Assembly (NCBI RefSeq): GCF_022662195.1
Contig: NZ_JAKMCS010000011.1
Location: forward strand, 48,339-112,338
Length of the DNA: 64,000 nt
Direction: 5' to 3'
Origin: Aestuariivivens insulae
GTDB taxonomy: Bacteria; Bacteroidota; Bacteroidia; Flavobacteriales; Flavobacteriaceae
A model generated the notes under the pieces. That model had not been told where the DNA came from and ran no database searches. It saw only the letters and a list, made by a program, of their open reading frames with translations. Below are positions 1 to 8,431 of this stretch, in pieces (the stretch's first letter is position 1; every line of letters starts with the position of its first letter). The position numbers and the translations under genes were made by a program.

Positions 1-55
1 GGTAGATCTACATAAAAGACCTACCGTATTCATTATTCATAAAAGCTAAATAGCC

Positions 56-715
56 CTAAATAGCTTTAGCTTTTCTGTTTGGTTTTAAAAATGTGGTGTC
101 ATAACCCGAAAATCGCTTTAAGTAATACGATACTGTTGTACCATTACCATCGGCAAAATTATTAAGGCCATAACTTCTAAGGTATTTTTTTACATTACCT
201 GGCCCCGCCAAATGAGCCGCAGCCAATATACCAGACTCTGTAACCACTATACCATTTATTCGTTTTCCAACAAAGTTTTTAATATCCCTTCTTAAAATCC
301 ATTTATTGCGTTGTGCATTGGCTATAAAAGCTTTCTCTTGAAGTTTAGGGTCCTTTAAAAACTTAACAGGGTTGTGTATTCCAATTAATTTTAATGTTTC
401 CTTACCAAATTGGTATTTACCAAGATAACCAAACCTATTAATACAAGCATAGTTACCTCTGGACTCCTTAAAGGCTAATGCCTCTTTAAATCCAACAAAT
501 GATTTTCCTAAATAAGGGGAAAACGTTTGGGTTCTTTCATTCGATACATCGATATTGCTGGCAATACCTTCATCAAGACCTACACTATAGTTTAGCTCAA
601 GGCCTTTGGTTGAATACTCACTCAAATCTATCGTTTCATTAGCTGAAAACGATGCGTACAATAGAATAGAAATTGTAAGCGTCAGGGCCGAATAACTTGC
701 AATATTCTTTATCAT
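56..715 (-). CDS. exported lysozyme-like (SLT-type) protein
   Basis: The 219-residue protein has an N-terminal signal sequence (about residues 1-25) and a lysozyme-fold region from about residue 75. The motif FKESRGNY with Glu84, then GYLGKYQFG and AAHLAGPGNVKKYL, matches the E-S-G-N / Y-Q-F / H-x-G-P-G-N pattern of SLT-like peptidoglycan lytic enzymes. Glu84 is the likely catalytic acid (inference). It lies downstream of the dapF-mltG run on the same strand but has its own promoter at 774-804. The linker between signal peptide and fold is low in recognisable features. A true glycosidase role is likely but not shown by the sequence. Confidence 0.6.
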   Translation of the reverse strand: MIKNIASYSALTLTISILLYASFSANETIDLSEYSTKGLELNYSVGLDEGIASNIDVSNERTQTFSPYLGKSFVGFKEALAFKESRGNYACINRFGYLGKYQFGKETLKLIGIHNPVKFLKDPKLQEKAFIANAQRNKWILRRDIKNFVGKRINGIVVTESGILAAAHLAGPGNVKKYLRSYGLNNFADGNGTTVSYYLKRFSGYDTTFLKPNRKAKAI

Positions 716-773
716 AATTTCTAAATTTCTTCAGCAATTTTCCAAAGGAAGACCACTTGAAAATTTGAGCGTG

Positions 774-804
774 CAAAATTAGATATTTTTTTTATCTTTT
801 CAAA
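774..804 (-). promoter_or_regulatory. Bacteroidota-type promoter for the lysozyme-like gene
   Basis: Read on the minus strand, TTTG (804-801) is followed after 19 bases by TAATTTTG (781-774). This fits the known Bacteroidota consensus TTTG-N19-21-TAnnTTTG exactly. The start codon is at 715, leaving a leader of about 50 bases. Confidence 0.7.
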
Positions 805-826
805 ATTACTCGTTTATGTGCGTTTT

Positions 827-1732
827 TTAGTAGTACAATAGATGAAATGCACTCCCTTTTTTGCTGAATTCCAAAGCAGGAAATGGCACTTTAATGGTAT
901 TAAAAACACTAAAAACTGACTTCAAAAAATGAGATTTTGTTCTAATTCTATTCAAATTTACATCAAAACTTAAATAGAATTGACGTCGCCTGTTGTTATT
1001 TGTCAACAAAATATTGTCAACATCTTCCACCCCCTGTAACATCCCGTCAGCACTATATCCTACAGCTATATTGAGCCATTTGGGAATATAGTTTTTTTTG
1101 AAAAAATCATGCACATTAATACTTAACCAATAAGTTTGCCCATTATAATCCTTTAAAATTTGCTCCAAAAAACCTGCTCCTAATTTGTCTGGGTTTAATG
1201 CTGCATATCTTGTTTGATGGAAAGAAAATTTTAAATGGACACGCTGTTCATTCCAAAGTAGCTCCTGGCCAACATATAGTCCTGTTCCAGCTGCATTTGC
1301 AACAACATCGCCCCAAGAAAAGCCCCATTCTTGCGAAAAACCATCAAAAACTTCAACAGCAGTAAGGAAGCCAAAACCTAATGTAGCACCATAAATTAGT
1401 TGCTCTTTTTGGCTTACACCACTCCAATGCAATACTTCGGCTCCTACCCTTCCCATTTGGTACGATGCATACACATGTCCCAACTTATCCATTTGTAACC
1501 ATTCATTATTATCATTTGTGGTATGGAACTTAGAACGCTCAAAATCGGCATACCATAATTGATCCAACCCTATCAATGAAATGGTGGCTAAAGATGCTTC
1601 GGAAATAATTACAGCATTTCGGCGGGGTATGTTTAAAGTATCGGAAGGCTTGAAAAAATTATCCAGCCCAGACTGTGAAAAAGATACAATAGACAGTAAA
1701 AAGAATACGCATTTTAACACATGACCAGCCAT
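827..1732 (-). CDS. DUF2279 (YfiM-like) exported protein
   Basis: The 301-residue protein has a signal peptide (about 1-20, ending near FSQS). Its centre carries the features of DUF2279: DKLGHVYASYQMGR, a run of short hydrophobic helices with GATLGFGFLTAVEVFDGF, and the small WGFSWGDVVANAAG segment. The C-terminal third has alternating aromatic/polar strands and ends in an aromatic residue (FHLLYY), as outer-membrane proteins often do, so an envelope location is inferred. The start lies two bases past the mltG stop, so the two are probably translated from one message. The biochemical role is unknown. Confidence 0.6.
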   Translation of the reverse strand: MAGHVLKCVFFLLSIVSFSQSGLDNFFKPSDTLNIPRRNAVIISEASLATISLIGLDQLWYADFERSKFHTTNDNNEWLQMDKLGHVYASYQMGRVGAEVLHWSGVSQKEQLIYGATLGFGFLTAVEVFDGFSQEWGFSWGDVVANAAGTGLYVGQELLWNEQRVHLKFSFHQTRYAALNPDKLGAGFLEQILKDYNGQTYWLSINVHDFFKKNYIPKWLNIAVGYSADGMLQGVEDVDNILLTNNNRRRQFYLSFDVNLNRIRTKSHFLKSVFSVFNTIKVPFPALEFSKKGSAFHLLYY

Positions 1733-1734
1733 TG

Positions 1735-2778
1735 TTACCTATGGATACCTTGTGATGACAAATATCGATGATATTCCCTCGCATTAACATTATGCTGTGT
1801 TAATGTTTTGGCAAACTTATGATACCCTAAGCGTTTAGCATCTGCAACAAAATACAAATACTTGTGCTTTTCGTAATTTAAAACGGCATCTATCGCCGAT
1901 ATATCGGGCATGGCTATAAGTCCTGGAGGCAAACCTAAATTCTTATAGGTATTATAGGGCGAATCGATTTCTTTATGCTTATTCAGCACACGCTTTATAA
2001 CTGTATTTTTATAGTGTGGTAATTGGTAAGCCGCAAATTTAATAGTAGGATCGGCCTGTAGCGGCATACCTATTCTCAACCTGTTTAGATACACCCCGGC
2101 GATACGTGGTTGTTCACTGGCCTGCTTAGATTCTTCATAAACGATAGAGGCCAAAGCGATAACTTGATTGGGAGATAGTCCAATATTGCGAGCCTTAGCT
2201 ATCCGGTCTTCATTCCAGAAACGCTTATATTCCTTTAACATTCTATCTCTAAAAGACTCGGCTGAAGTATTCCAGAAAAACTCATAGCTATTGGGCAAGT
2301 ACATTCCCAAAGCTGTAGCTTCGGTAAACTTATTTTGGGACAAAAACGCGTCGTCTTTCATTGCTTTTAATAATGAAAGACTATCGGCTTCTATTTCTTT
2401 TGAAACTCTACCAGCCAACTTTTCCAAAGAACTTTGATTGTTAAACGATACTTTAACAGGCAAATTATTGATGCGGATGGAATTGATAATATCGTTATTG
2501 CTCATCCCCTTTTTAATAGCATACCTCCCCGCCTTTATGTTAGCTGTATATTTTTTTTGCCGAGCCAAGTTGTCAAAAGACTTTATATCATCAAGCAAAG
2601 GCTCTAACTGACTGCGAACATCCGCATAAGTTGCATGTGTTGGAATATAAACATAAGCGACCTCATTATTAAAAGCCGTATTGGGGCGCAACATGGCCTT
2701 ATACACAAAATTGGCGAAAAAAACAGCCCCGACAAGCCCTATAATGGCTATGGCCCAAAGTATTTTTTTTATATACAT
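1735..2778 (-). CDS. mltG: endolytic murein transglycosylase MltG
   Basis: MltG cuts nascent glycan strands at the inner membrane and so ends glycan polymerisation. This 347-residue protein has one N-terminal transmembrane helix (about 6-27), a LysM-like middle part and the YceG/MltG catalytic domain. The motif ALASIVYEESKQASEQ (about 208-223) holds the conserved glutamate region (Glu215/216), followed by VYLNRLRIGMPLQADPT and the family end motif NTYKNLGLPPGLIAMP. Length is normal for the family. It follows the GNAT gene by about 40 bases and leads directly into the DUF2279 gene, within a cell-wall flavoured minus-strand run headed by dapF. Confidence 0.93.
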   Translation of the reverse strand: MYIKKILWAIAIIGLVGAVFFANFVYKAMLRPNTAFNNEVAYVYIPTHATYADVRSQLEPLLDDIKSFDNLARQKKYTANIKAGRYAIKKGMSNNDIINSIRINNLPVKVSFNNQSSLEKLAGRVSKEIEADSLSLLKAMKDDAFLSQNKFTEATALGMYLPNSYEFFWNTSAESFRDRMLKEYKRFWNEDRIAKARNIGLSPNQVIALASIVYEESKQASEQPRIAGVYLNRLRIGMPLQADPTIKFAAYQLPHYKNTVIKRVLNKHKEIDSPYNTYKNLGLPPGLIAMPDISAIDAVLNYEKHKYLYFVADAKRLGYHKFAKTLTQHNVNAREYHRYLSSQGIHR

Positions 2779-2818
2779 TTATGTTCTTCTATTTAAAATT
2801 TTACTGGACATGGTTTGG

Positions 2819-3355
2819 CTATTGTTCTTTATGTGCTTTTATAAGTTGAAATAGATATTCATCTTTATAAGAGCCATTAACCAAGTTCCAATCTTTTTTT
2901 AACCCTACTTCCTTAAAACCAGCACTTGTAAACAATTTAATACTGGCTTTATTATCTTTTGAAACATTACAATACAATTGATGTAAGCCCAAATGCGAAA
3001 AGCTATAATCTATTAACAGCTTTAACGCTTCCTTTCCATAACCTTTGGCCCTGTTACCTGGCTCTTTTATTAAAATGCCTACACCTGCCCTGGCATGTTT
3101 AAAATCAAAATCGAAAATATCGATTAAGCCTAAGGCCTCATCATTATAATTAGAGACTACCAAACGCAATTGCTTGACTTCGAAAATATCTTTATGTGCA
3201 TTTTCTAAATACTGTTTGATCACAAACTTAGAATAAGGTGCTTGGGTATTACTAAGTTCCCAAAGGGCTTCGTCGTTTTCAACGGCATGCACAAAGGCTA
3301 AATCTTCAGGCTCTAAAGCCCGTAAATAAATATGTTGGCCTTTTAGCGTTATCAT
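2819..3355 (-). CDS. GNAT acetyltransferase, RimJ/RimL type
   Basis: The 178-residue protein has the fold order of RimJ/RimL N-acetyltransferases: ITLKGQHIYLRALEPEDL at the N-terminus, then KEPGNRAKGYGKEALKLL, which is the acetyl-CoA pyrophosphate loop (R/Q-x-x-G-x-G/A), and a C-terminal YCNVSKDNKASIKLFTSAGF with the typical N-x-x-S/A-x-x-x-x-x-x-x-G-F. The start ATG (3355-3353) overlaps the dapF stop TGA (3354-3352) as ATGA, so translation is coupled to dapF. A longer in-frame reading upstream would run into dapF and is rejected. The substrate cannot be told from sequence. Confidence 0.82.
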   Translation of the reverse strand: MITLKGQHIYLRALEPEDLAFVHAVENDEALWELSNTQAPYSKFVIKQYLENAHKDIFEVKQLRLVVSNYNDEALGLIDIFDFDFKHARAGVGILIKEPGNRAKGYGKEALKLLIDYSFSHLGLHQLYCNVSKDNKASIKLFTSAGFKEVGLKKDWNLVNGSYKDEYLFQLIKAHKEQ

Positions 3356-4128
3356 ATTGTACCCGAAAAAACAAAATTGGCAGGCCCTATAAGCCATACA
3401 TTTTGATAGGCTCCATCTACAAGATCAAAACATACTTGCAATTTACCGCCTTCAACCTCTAAATCGATATGGTTACTTTGGGTTTCTCCTATAGCATTCA
3501 TAGCTATAGCTACAGCCGTAACCCCTGTACCACATGACAAAGTTTCATCTTCAACACCGCGTTCATAAGTCCTTACCCGAAACGTGGCATCAGATAATTT
3601 CTTGACAAAATTAACATTAGTGCCTGCTTGGTTATAAGGCGCTCCGTACCTAATAGATGCGCCTTTGGTTTTTATATCGAAATCTTCAATACCTCCCTCA
3701 AACTGAACATGATGTGGCGAACCTGTATTTAAAAACACATGATTAGGGTGTTTTTCTATATCTTGTACATCAAGCATTTGAAGCCTTACCAAACCATTAG
3801 CATCAATTTCGGCATGGTGTACCCCATCAACTGCTTCAAAAACAGCTTTATCCTTAATAACCCCTAGTTGCTTTGCAAAGGCCACCAAACAGCGACCACC
3901 ATTACCGCACATGGAACTTTCATTGCCATCAGAATTATAGTAAACCATTTTAAAATCTAACGTCTCATGGTTTTCCAATAAAATAAGCCCATCTGCCCCT
4001 ATGCCAAAACGTCGGTCACAGAGTTCCTTTACACGTTTGGTATCTTTTTTGTTGAAATTTTGTTGACGATTATCAATCATCACAAAATCGTTTCCCGTTC
4101 CTTGATATTTATAAAAAGTCTGTTGCAT
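3352..4128 (-). CDS. dapF: diaminopimelate epimerase
   Basis: DapF interconverts LL- and meso-diaminopimelate, the last step before lysine and the source of the peptidoglycan cross-linking residue. The 258-residue protein has the two catalytic cysteines in their motifs: SSMCGNGGRC (Cys74) and ETLSCGTGVTA (Cys199). The N-terminal FYKYQGTGNDFVMID is the family signature. The start at 4128 was chosen because homologues begin at M-x-x-x-F-x-K-x-x-G-x-G-N-D-F and because a promoter sits only 10 bases upstream; the longer reading from 4203 would lie within promoter sequence. It heads the run dapF - GNAT - mltG - DUF2279. Confidence 0.95.
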   Translation of the reverse strand: MQQTFYKYQGTGNDFVMIDNRQQNFNKKDTKRVKELCDRRFGIGADGLILLENHETLDFKMVYYNSDGNESSMCGNGGRCLVAFAKQLGVIKDKAVFEAVDGVHHAEIDANGLVRLQMLDVQDIEKHPNHVFLNTGSPHHVQFEGGIEDFDIKTKGASIRYGAPYNQAGTNVNFVKKLSDATFRVRTYERGVEDETLSCGTGVTAVAIAMNAIGETQSNHIDLEVEGGKLQVCFDLVDGAYQNVWLIGPANFVFSGTI

Positions 4129-4138
4129 AATCAATGCA

Positions 4139-4191
4139 CAAAAGTACATGATTTTTTTCATTTGTTTTTGGTGAACTTTCAAATGAAAAAA
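4139..4191 (-). promoter_or_regulatory. dapF promoter with 12-bp inverted repeat (shared module)
   Basis: On the minus strand a -7 element TACTTTTG occupies 4146-4139, ten bases from the dapF ATG. Six bases upstream begins an inverted repeat: TTTTTTCATTTG and CAAATGAAAAAA (4191-4180 and 4164-4153), separated by 15 bases. The same arms, spacer length and distance to the same -7 octamer occur in front of trmD (8375-8427). No good -33 TTTG lies 19-21 bases upstream of the octamer, so the repeat may take over that role (inference). Confidence 0.65.
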
Positions 4192-4389
4192 TAGATGAAC
4201 CAATAAAAAGGTTATTAAAGTAAAAACAAATTTTATGATGTCTTTATTACCAAATTTAGGAATATTATAACGGTTTTACATCTGTTAAATAGTCGTTAAA
4301 GTTGAAGTTAAAAAGCGTTAAAAGCCAATTGGCAACTCAATAAATATTTAATTTTAATCGTTGTTATTACAATTTAAATTTTAAGAATT

Positions 4390-5802
4390 ATGAAGAAGAT
4401 TTTATCACTTGTTTTGGTTTCGGCTTTAGGTGGTATCATGACACTAGGAGCCTATAAATTATTTTTGGAAGACGATCACAAAGTGGTAGTCACACAAAAT
4501 GAAACCCCTACATTTTTGCCCACTAATAATTTAAGTACCATAAACAACATTTTAGAGGCACCAGATTTTACGGTAGCAGCCGAAAATGCCGTGCATGCCG
4601 TAGTGCATGTTAAAAATGTATCTATTAGCTCTAGACAAATGACTATCCAGGATCTTTTTTTAGGTAGAAGTGAACCTCAATACAGATTAGGAACTGGATC
4701 TGGGGTTATAGTAGATCCTAATGGATATATAATTACCAACAATCATGTTATTAAAGATTCAAAAGAACTATCAGTAACATTGAACAACAACAAAACCTAT
4801 AAAGCTGAAATTATTGGTACTGACCCCGAAACCGATATTGCTGTCATAAAAATAGATTCGGATGAAGATTTGCCTGTAGTGAATTTTGCTGACTCCGACG
4901 ATGTTAAAGTTGGTGAATGGGCATTGGCTGTAGGTAACCCATTTAATTTAACATCAACTGTTACCGCAGGAATTATTAGTGCTAAATCTAGAAATTTAGA
5001 CCCAACTGGGGAGAATATACATTCTTTTATCCAAACTGATGCTGCCGTTAATCCAGGAAATTCTGGTGGGGCATTAGTTAATGTTAATGGTGAGCTAATA
5101 GGTATTAATACAGCAATTTCATCACAAACAGGTTCTTATATAGGATATTCCTTTGCTGTTCCCAGTAATATAGCTCGAAAAGTATACATGGATATTTTGG
5201 AATATGGCGGTATACAAAAAGGGATTCTAGGAATATATCCACGGGTTCTAAACAGTTTCCAAGCAAACGAATTGGATATTGACGAAACTGAAGGGGTTTA
5301 TGTAGATGGAGTTACACATAATTCTGGAGCAGAAAAAGCAGGGCTAAAAAAAGGAGATATTATAAAGCAGTTGGACCATATAAAGATATCTAAATTTGAA
5401 GACCTAAAAGGTTACTTAAAAACCAAACGACCAGATGACATTGTTAATGTTAAGTTACTTAGGGATGGTAAGTTGCTAACCTTACCAGTTACAATTTCTA
5501 AAGAAGATATATCAACTGTAGAGTTTTGGGATATGGAATTTAGAGACATCCCTAGTTCTATAAAAGAAAAATATGATATTGAAAACGGAGTACTTATTAC
5601 CAAAACCAAAAACAAGGACTTATACTCCAGTTTGGGTATTAGGGATGATTATATCATTACTGAAATAAATGGCAAAAAAATTGAATCCATTAAAGATATC
5701 ATTAAGCTAAAAGAAAAGTACGGGGGCAACTTTGATAAGCATATTGAACAGCTAGCTTATTTAACTCCAAATTTAGAACCCAAAGAAGTCATCTTTAGAT
5801 AA
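4390..5802 (+). CDS. htrA: HtrA/DegP-family periplasmic serine protease
   Basis: Trypsin-like protease of envelope quality control. The 470-residue protein has an N-terminal membrane anchor or signal (about 4-23), a protease domain with the full triad His119 (ITNNHVI), Asp149 (ETDIAV) and Ser225 (NPGNSGGA), then two PDZ domains (about 270-365 and 385-470). PDZ1 shows GVYVDGVTHNSGAEKAGLKKGDII. Length is normal for flavobacterial DegP/DegQ proteins. It is transcribed alone, with its own terminator at 5824-5869. The 198 bases upstream contain no recognised promoter of the TTTG/TAnnTTTG type. Confidence 0.95.
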   Translation: MKKILSLVLVSALGGIMTLGAYKLFLEDDHKVVVTQNETPTFLPTNNLSTINNILEAPDFTVAAENAVHAVVHVKNVSISSRQMTIQDLFLGRSEPQYRLGTGSGVIVDPNGYIITNNHVIKDSKELSVTLNNNKTYKAEIIGTDPETDIAVIKIDSDEDLPVVNFADSDDVKVGEWALAVGNPFNLTSTVTAGIISAKSRNLDPTGENIHSFIQTDAAVNPGNSGGALVNVNGELIGINTAISSQTGSYIGYSFAVPSNIARKVYMDILEYGGIQKGILGIYPRVLNSFQANELDIDETEGVYVDGVTHNSGAEKAGLKKGDIIKQLDHIKISKFEDLKGYLKTKRPDDIVNVKLLRDGKLLTLPVTISKEDISTVEFWDMEFRDIPSSIKEKYDIENGVLITKTKNKDLYSSLGIRDDYIITEINGKKIESIKDIIKLKEKYGGNFDKHIEQLAYLTPNLEPKEVIFR

Positions 5803-5823
5803 AAAACCCATAAAGACAGTAAT

Positions 5824-5869
5824 TAATACCCCATCAAAACCTATGGATTTTGAATGGGGTTATTTTTTA
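5824..5869 (+). terminator. terminator after htrA
   Basis: ACCCCAT and ATGGGGT form the outer stem, CAAAACC and GG-A-TTTTG extend it inward with one bulge, and a T-run follows (TTATTTTTT). Confidence 0.8.
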
Positions 5870-5908
5870 GATTCCCGTTTTCACGTGAATGACAATTTCA
5901 ACAAAATC

Positions 5909-5938
5909 TTCAACTTTTCAAGTTGAATATTTTTTTTT
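5909..5938 (+). terminator. second hairpin with T-run before gap
   Basis: TTCAACTT - TTC - AAGTTGAA (5909-5927) is a perfect 8-bp hairpin followed by ATATTTTTTTTT. It looks like a second, weaker rho-independent terminator upstream of the gap promoter. A separate perfect palindrome TTCACGTGAA lies at about 5879-5888. Confidence 0.5.
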
Positions 5939-5969
5939 GAAATACGCTACGAAAACGTTTGAAATATGG

Positions 5970-5977
5970 TATTTTTG
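5970..5977 (+). promoter_or_regulatory. -7 element of the gap promoter
   Basis: TATTTTTG fits TAnnTTTG and lies 33 bases before the gap ATG. A TTTG at the usual distance upstream is not clear. Confidence 0.5.
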
Positions 5978-6010
5978 CCAAAATTTAAACAACACTCTAA
6001 ATAAACAAAG

Positions 6011-7459
6011 ATGCTTTTTAAAGACTCTTACGAAAAAGAATTAGCTTTTCAGGCAGACCGCAGGAGAGCTACCGTAGAATTTATTAAAATAGTAAGCGAT
6101 TTATGGTACGATAAATCCATTGAATTGGTGCTTTTTAGAAATCAGTTAATAGACCAAAATGTAAGCCAGATTTTAAATCTACATGAATACGCTTGCAAAT
6201 TTGTTCAAAAACCCATTTCAATTTTCGATTCGGTTGAAATAGCACAGGCTATAAAAACACTGGATATTCCTCCGGCCAAATTGGATATAGGAAAACTAAC
6301 TTACGAGTTTCATCTAGAAGACAACAAACACAATAGTGTTATCGCTTTTGTTTCATCAAAACTAAAAGATGCCCGTAAAAATGGAGACATTAAGCCTAAA
6401 GATGTTGTGCTTTATGGTTTTGGTAGAATAGGACGATTAGTAGCCCGCGAACTTATGACACGTACCGGCAAAGGCAATCAACTACGCTTAAGAGCCATAG
6501 TTACCCGTGGCACTATTACCCCAGAAATTCTGGAAAAAAGAGCTGCTTTACTTCGCAATGATTCGGTACATGGTGATTTTTACGGTACCGTTTCTGCCGA
6601 TATAAAGAATAATGCGCTTTCCATAAACGGCACAACAGTAAACGTTATATCTGCTAATGCCCCAGAAGATATAGACTACACAAAATACAACATCAATAAT
6701 GCATTAGTAATAGATAATACTGGCGTATTTAGGGACAAAAAAGCTCTAAGCAGGCATTTAAAATCTAAAGGGGTCGATAAGGTATTATTAACAGCTCCCG
6801 GTAAAGAAATACCAAATATTGTTTATGGCGTGAACCATGCCGGCAACAACCCAGATAAACTTAATATCTTTTCGGCAGCATCTTGTACCACAAATGCCAT
6901 TACACCCATCTTAAAGGTTATGGAAGATTCATTTGGTGTAAAAAATGGTCATATTGAAACTATTCACGCTTATACCAACGACCAAAACCTAGTCGATAAT
7001 TTCCACAGCAAATACCGCCGTGGCCGTGCTGCTGGCCTAAATATGGTCATTACCGAAACGGGGGCCGGAAAAGCAGTATCCAAAGCTTTACCGAGCCTAG
7101 AAGGCAAATTAACATCCAATGCCATTAGAGTTCCTGTACCTAATGGTTCACTGGCTATTTTAAATTTAGAATTGGAAAGTAAAACCTCCCTTGATGGATT
7201 AAATACCATTTTAAAAAAATATGCGTTGGAAGGTGACCTTGTGGAACAAATAAAATATGAATTAAGTGACGAACTGGTCTCTAGTGATATTATTGGGTCT
7301 TCGGCACCTTCAATTTACGACAGCAAAGCAAGCATTGTAAGGAAAGATGGTAAAAATGTAGTATTATATGTATGGTACGACAATGAATATGGTTATAGCC
7401 ACCAAGTCATTAGGCTTGCAAAATATATAGCAAAAGTTAGACGTTTTACTTATTATTAA
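6011..7459 (+). CDS. gap: glyceraldehyde-3-phosphate dehydrogenase, long form
   Basis: Oxidises and phosphorylates glyceraldehyde 3-phosphate to 1,3-bisphosphoglycerate with reduction of NAD(P). The catalytic part starts with VVLYGFGRIGRLVAREL (Rossmann motif about 132-148), and the active-site cysteine is Cys292 in SAASCTTNAITP; the C-terminus has the family ending VLYVWYDNEYGYSHQV. Unlike the usual 330-340 residues, this protein has about 130 extra residues in front, mostly helical and without a signal peptide. Long forms of this kind are common in flavobacteria. It is transcribed alone between two terminators. The coenzyme preference is not obvious by eye. Confidence 0.94.
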   Translation: MLFKDSYEKELAFQADRRRATVEFIKIVSDLWYDKSIELVLFRNQLIDQNVSQILNLHEYACKFVQKPISIFDSVEIAQAIKTLDIPPAKLDIGKLTYEFHLEDNKHNSVIAFVSSKLKDARKNGDIKPKDVVLYGFGRIGRLVARELMTRTGKGNQLRLRAIVTRGTITPEILEKRAALLRNDSVHGDFYGTVSADIKNNALSINGTTVNVISANAPEDIDYTKYNINNALVIDNTGVFRDKKALSRHLKSKGVDKVLLTAPGKEIPNIVYGVNHAGNNPDKLNIFSAASCTTNAITPILKVMEDSFGVKNGHIETIHAYTNDQNLVDNFHSKYRRGRAAGLNMVITETGAGKAVSKALPSLEGKLTSNAIRVPVPNGSLAILNLELESKTSLDGLNTILKKYALEGDLVEQIKYELSDELVSSDIIGSSAPSIYDSKASIVRKDGKNVVLYVWYDNEYGYSHQVIRLAKYIAKVRRFTYY

Positions 7460-7532
7460 AATAAGTTTTAATATCATTTATTGAAATTTTAATCATGAAC
7501 ATCCATTTTTATTTTTCAATCGTATATACCCT

Positions 7533-7557
7533 AGCCTCACAAAAGTGAGGCTTTTTA
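7533..7557 (+). terminator. terminator after gap
   Basis: AGCCTCAC - AAAA - GTGAGGCT followed by TTTTATT, a perfect 8-bp stem with T-run. Confidence 0.9.
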
Positions 7558-7622
7558 TTAAAATCCGTTTCATACTGAACAATATTTTATAAATTCGTGA
7601 CATCAATTTAAACCAATCATAA

Positions 7623-8246
7623 ATGAAATCCATTAAGTATTATATAGCTTTAGCCTTACTTTGTATATTTTCATCAACTTCATTTGCACAAACTGTAGAA
7701 GAAAATGATAACCTTTCTTTAGATAATAGTACCTTAAACGATCAATTTGAATACGTTCTAAAAAAATCCGGTAATTTTAAAGGCACCAACGGACAGATGT
7801 ATGAAGCTGTTAAACGTAGCATGCTTTTAGCGCTACAAGCCCATGCTGTTGATTCTTTAAAAACATTGCACAAAAACTTAGCGGATACCCAGATTGTTGT
7901 TGACAACCAGGCTAAAGAGATTTCAGATTTAAAAACCAAGCTTTCCTCAACCCAAAGCGACTTAGATAAAACCAATACCGAAAAAAACAGTATGGCACTT
8001 TTTGGGCTACAAATGAGTAAAACAGGTTACAACCTGCTTATGTGGTCTATTATTGGTGGTTTGCTTGCCTTACTGATTTTATTCATATATAAATTTAAAA
8101 ACAGTAATACTGTAACCAGACAGGCCAAATTAGCACTTTCTGAAATTGAAGAAGAGTTTGAAGAACATCGTAAAACAGCCTTAGAACGTGAACAAAAAGT
8201 AAGGCGACAACTCCAGGATGAAATCAATAAACAAAAAGGTGTCTAA
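7623..8246 (+). CDS. exported coiled-coil protein with one membrane helix
   Basis: The function is not recognised. The 207-residue protein has a signal peptide (about 1-22, cut after SFAQ), a conserved-looking region around LKKSGNFKGTNGQMYEAVKR, a coiled coil (about 80-125, heptad-like K/D/L/T spacing), one transmembrane helix (about 136-158, LLMWSIIGGLLALLILFIY) and a charged helical tail rich in E, R and Q. Topology would place the coiled coil outside and the tail in the cytoplasm. It has its own terminator before trmD and shares no motif with methyltransferases, although neighbours of trmD like this one are sometimes named after it. Confidence 0.7.
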   Translation: MKSIKYYIALALLCIFSSTSFAQTVEENDNLSLDNSTLNDQFEYVLKKSGNFKGTNGQMYEAVKRSMLLALQAHAVDSLKTLHKNLADTQIVVDNQAKEISDLKTKLSSTQSDLDKTNTEKNSMALFGLQMSKTGYNLLMWSIIGGLLALLILFIYKFKNSNTVTRQAKLALSEIEEEFEEHRKTALEREQKVRRQLQDEINKQKGV

Positions 8247-8269
8247 TCACTCCTTTTTCAAGCTTTTAA

Positions 8270-8301
8270 AATCTGTAATCTCCATTACAGATTTTTTTTT
8301 A
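8270..8301 (+). terminator. terminator between the coiled-coil gene and trmD
   Basis: AATCTGTAAT - CTCC - ATTACAGATT is a perfect 10-bp stem followed by an unbroken T-run. Confidence 0.92.
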
Positions 8302-8374
8302 TTACAATTTGTAGCTTCTCATTTATGTTCTAAAAACCATCTTTTTCTGTAAAAACTTTGTTAGTCCATATATT

Positions 8375-8427
8375 TTTTTTCATTTGTTTTTTGCGAATTT
8401 TCAAATGAAAAAATTCATGTACTTTTG
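8375..8427 (+). promoter_or_regulatory. trmD promoter with 12-bp inverted repeat (shared module)
   Basis: Arms TTTTTTCATTTG (8375-8386) and CAAATGAAAAAA (8402-8413) are separated by 15 bases. Six bases later comes the -7 octamer TACTTTTG (8420-8427). The trmD ATG is at 8432, so the transcript would have almost no leader. The architecture equals that of the dapF promoter, base for base in the arms and octamer and in all spacings. Confidence 0.65.
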
Positions 8428-8431
8428 CCCC

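Noticed and set aside
3356..3397. Longer N-terminus for the GNAT acetyltransferase (42 bases upstream of ATG 3355)
   Set aside because: The extra residues would overlap dapF coding sequence; the ATGA overlap at 3355-3352 is a typical coupled start and matches the family N-terminus.
8384..8431. TTG start for trmD upstream of 8432
   Set aside because: It lies inside the inverted-repeat promoter module, and TrmD proteins begin with M-R-I-D-I-I-T.
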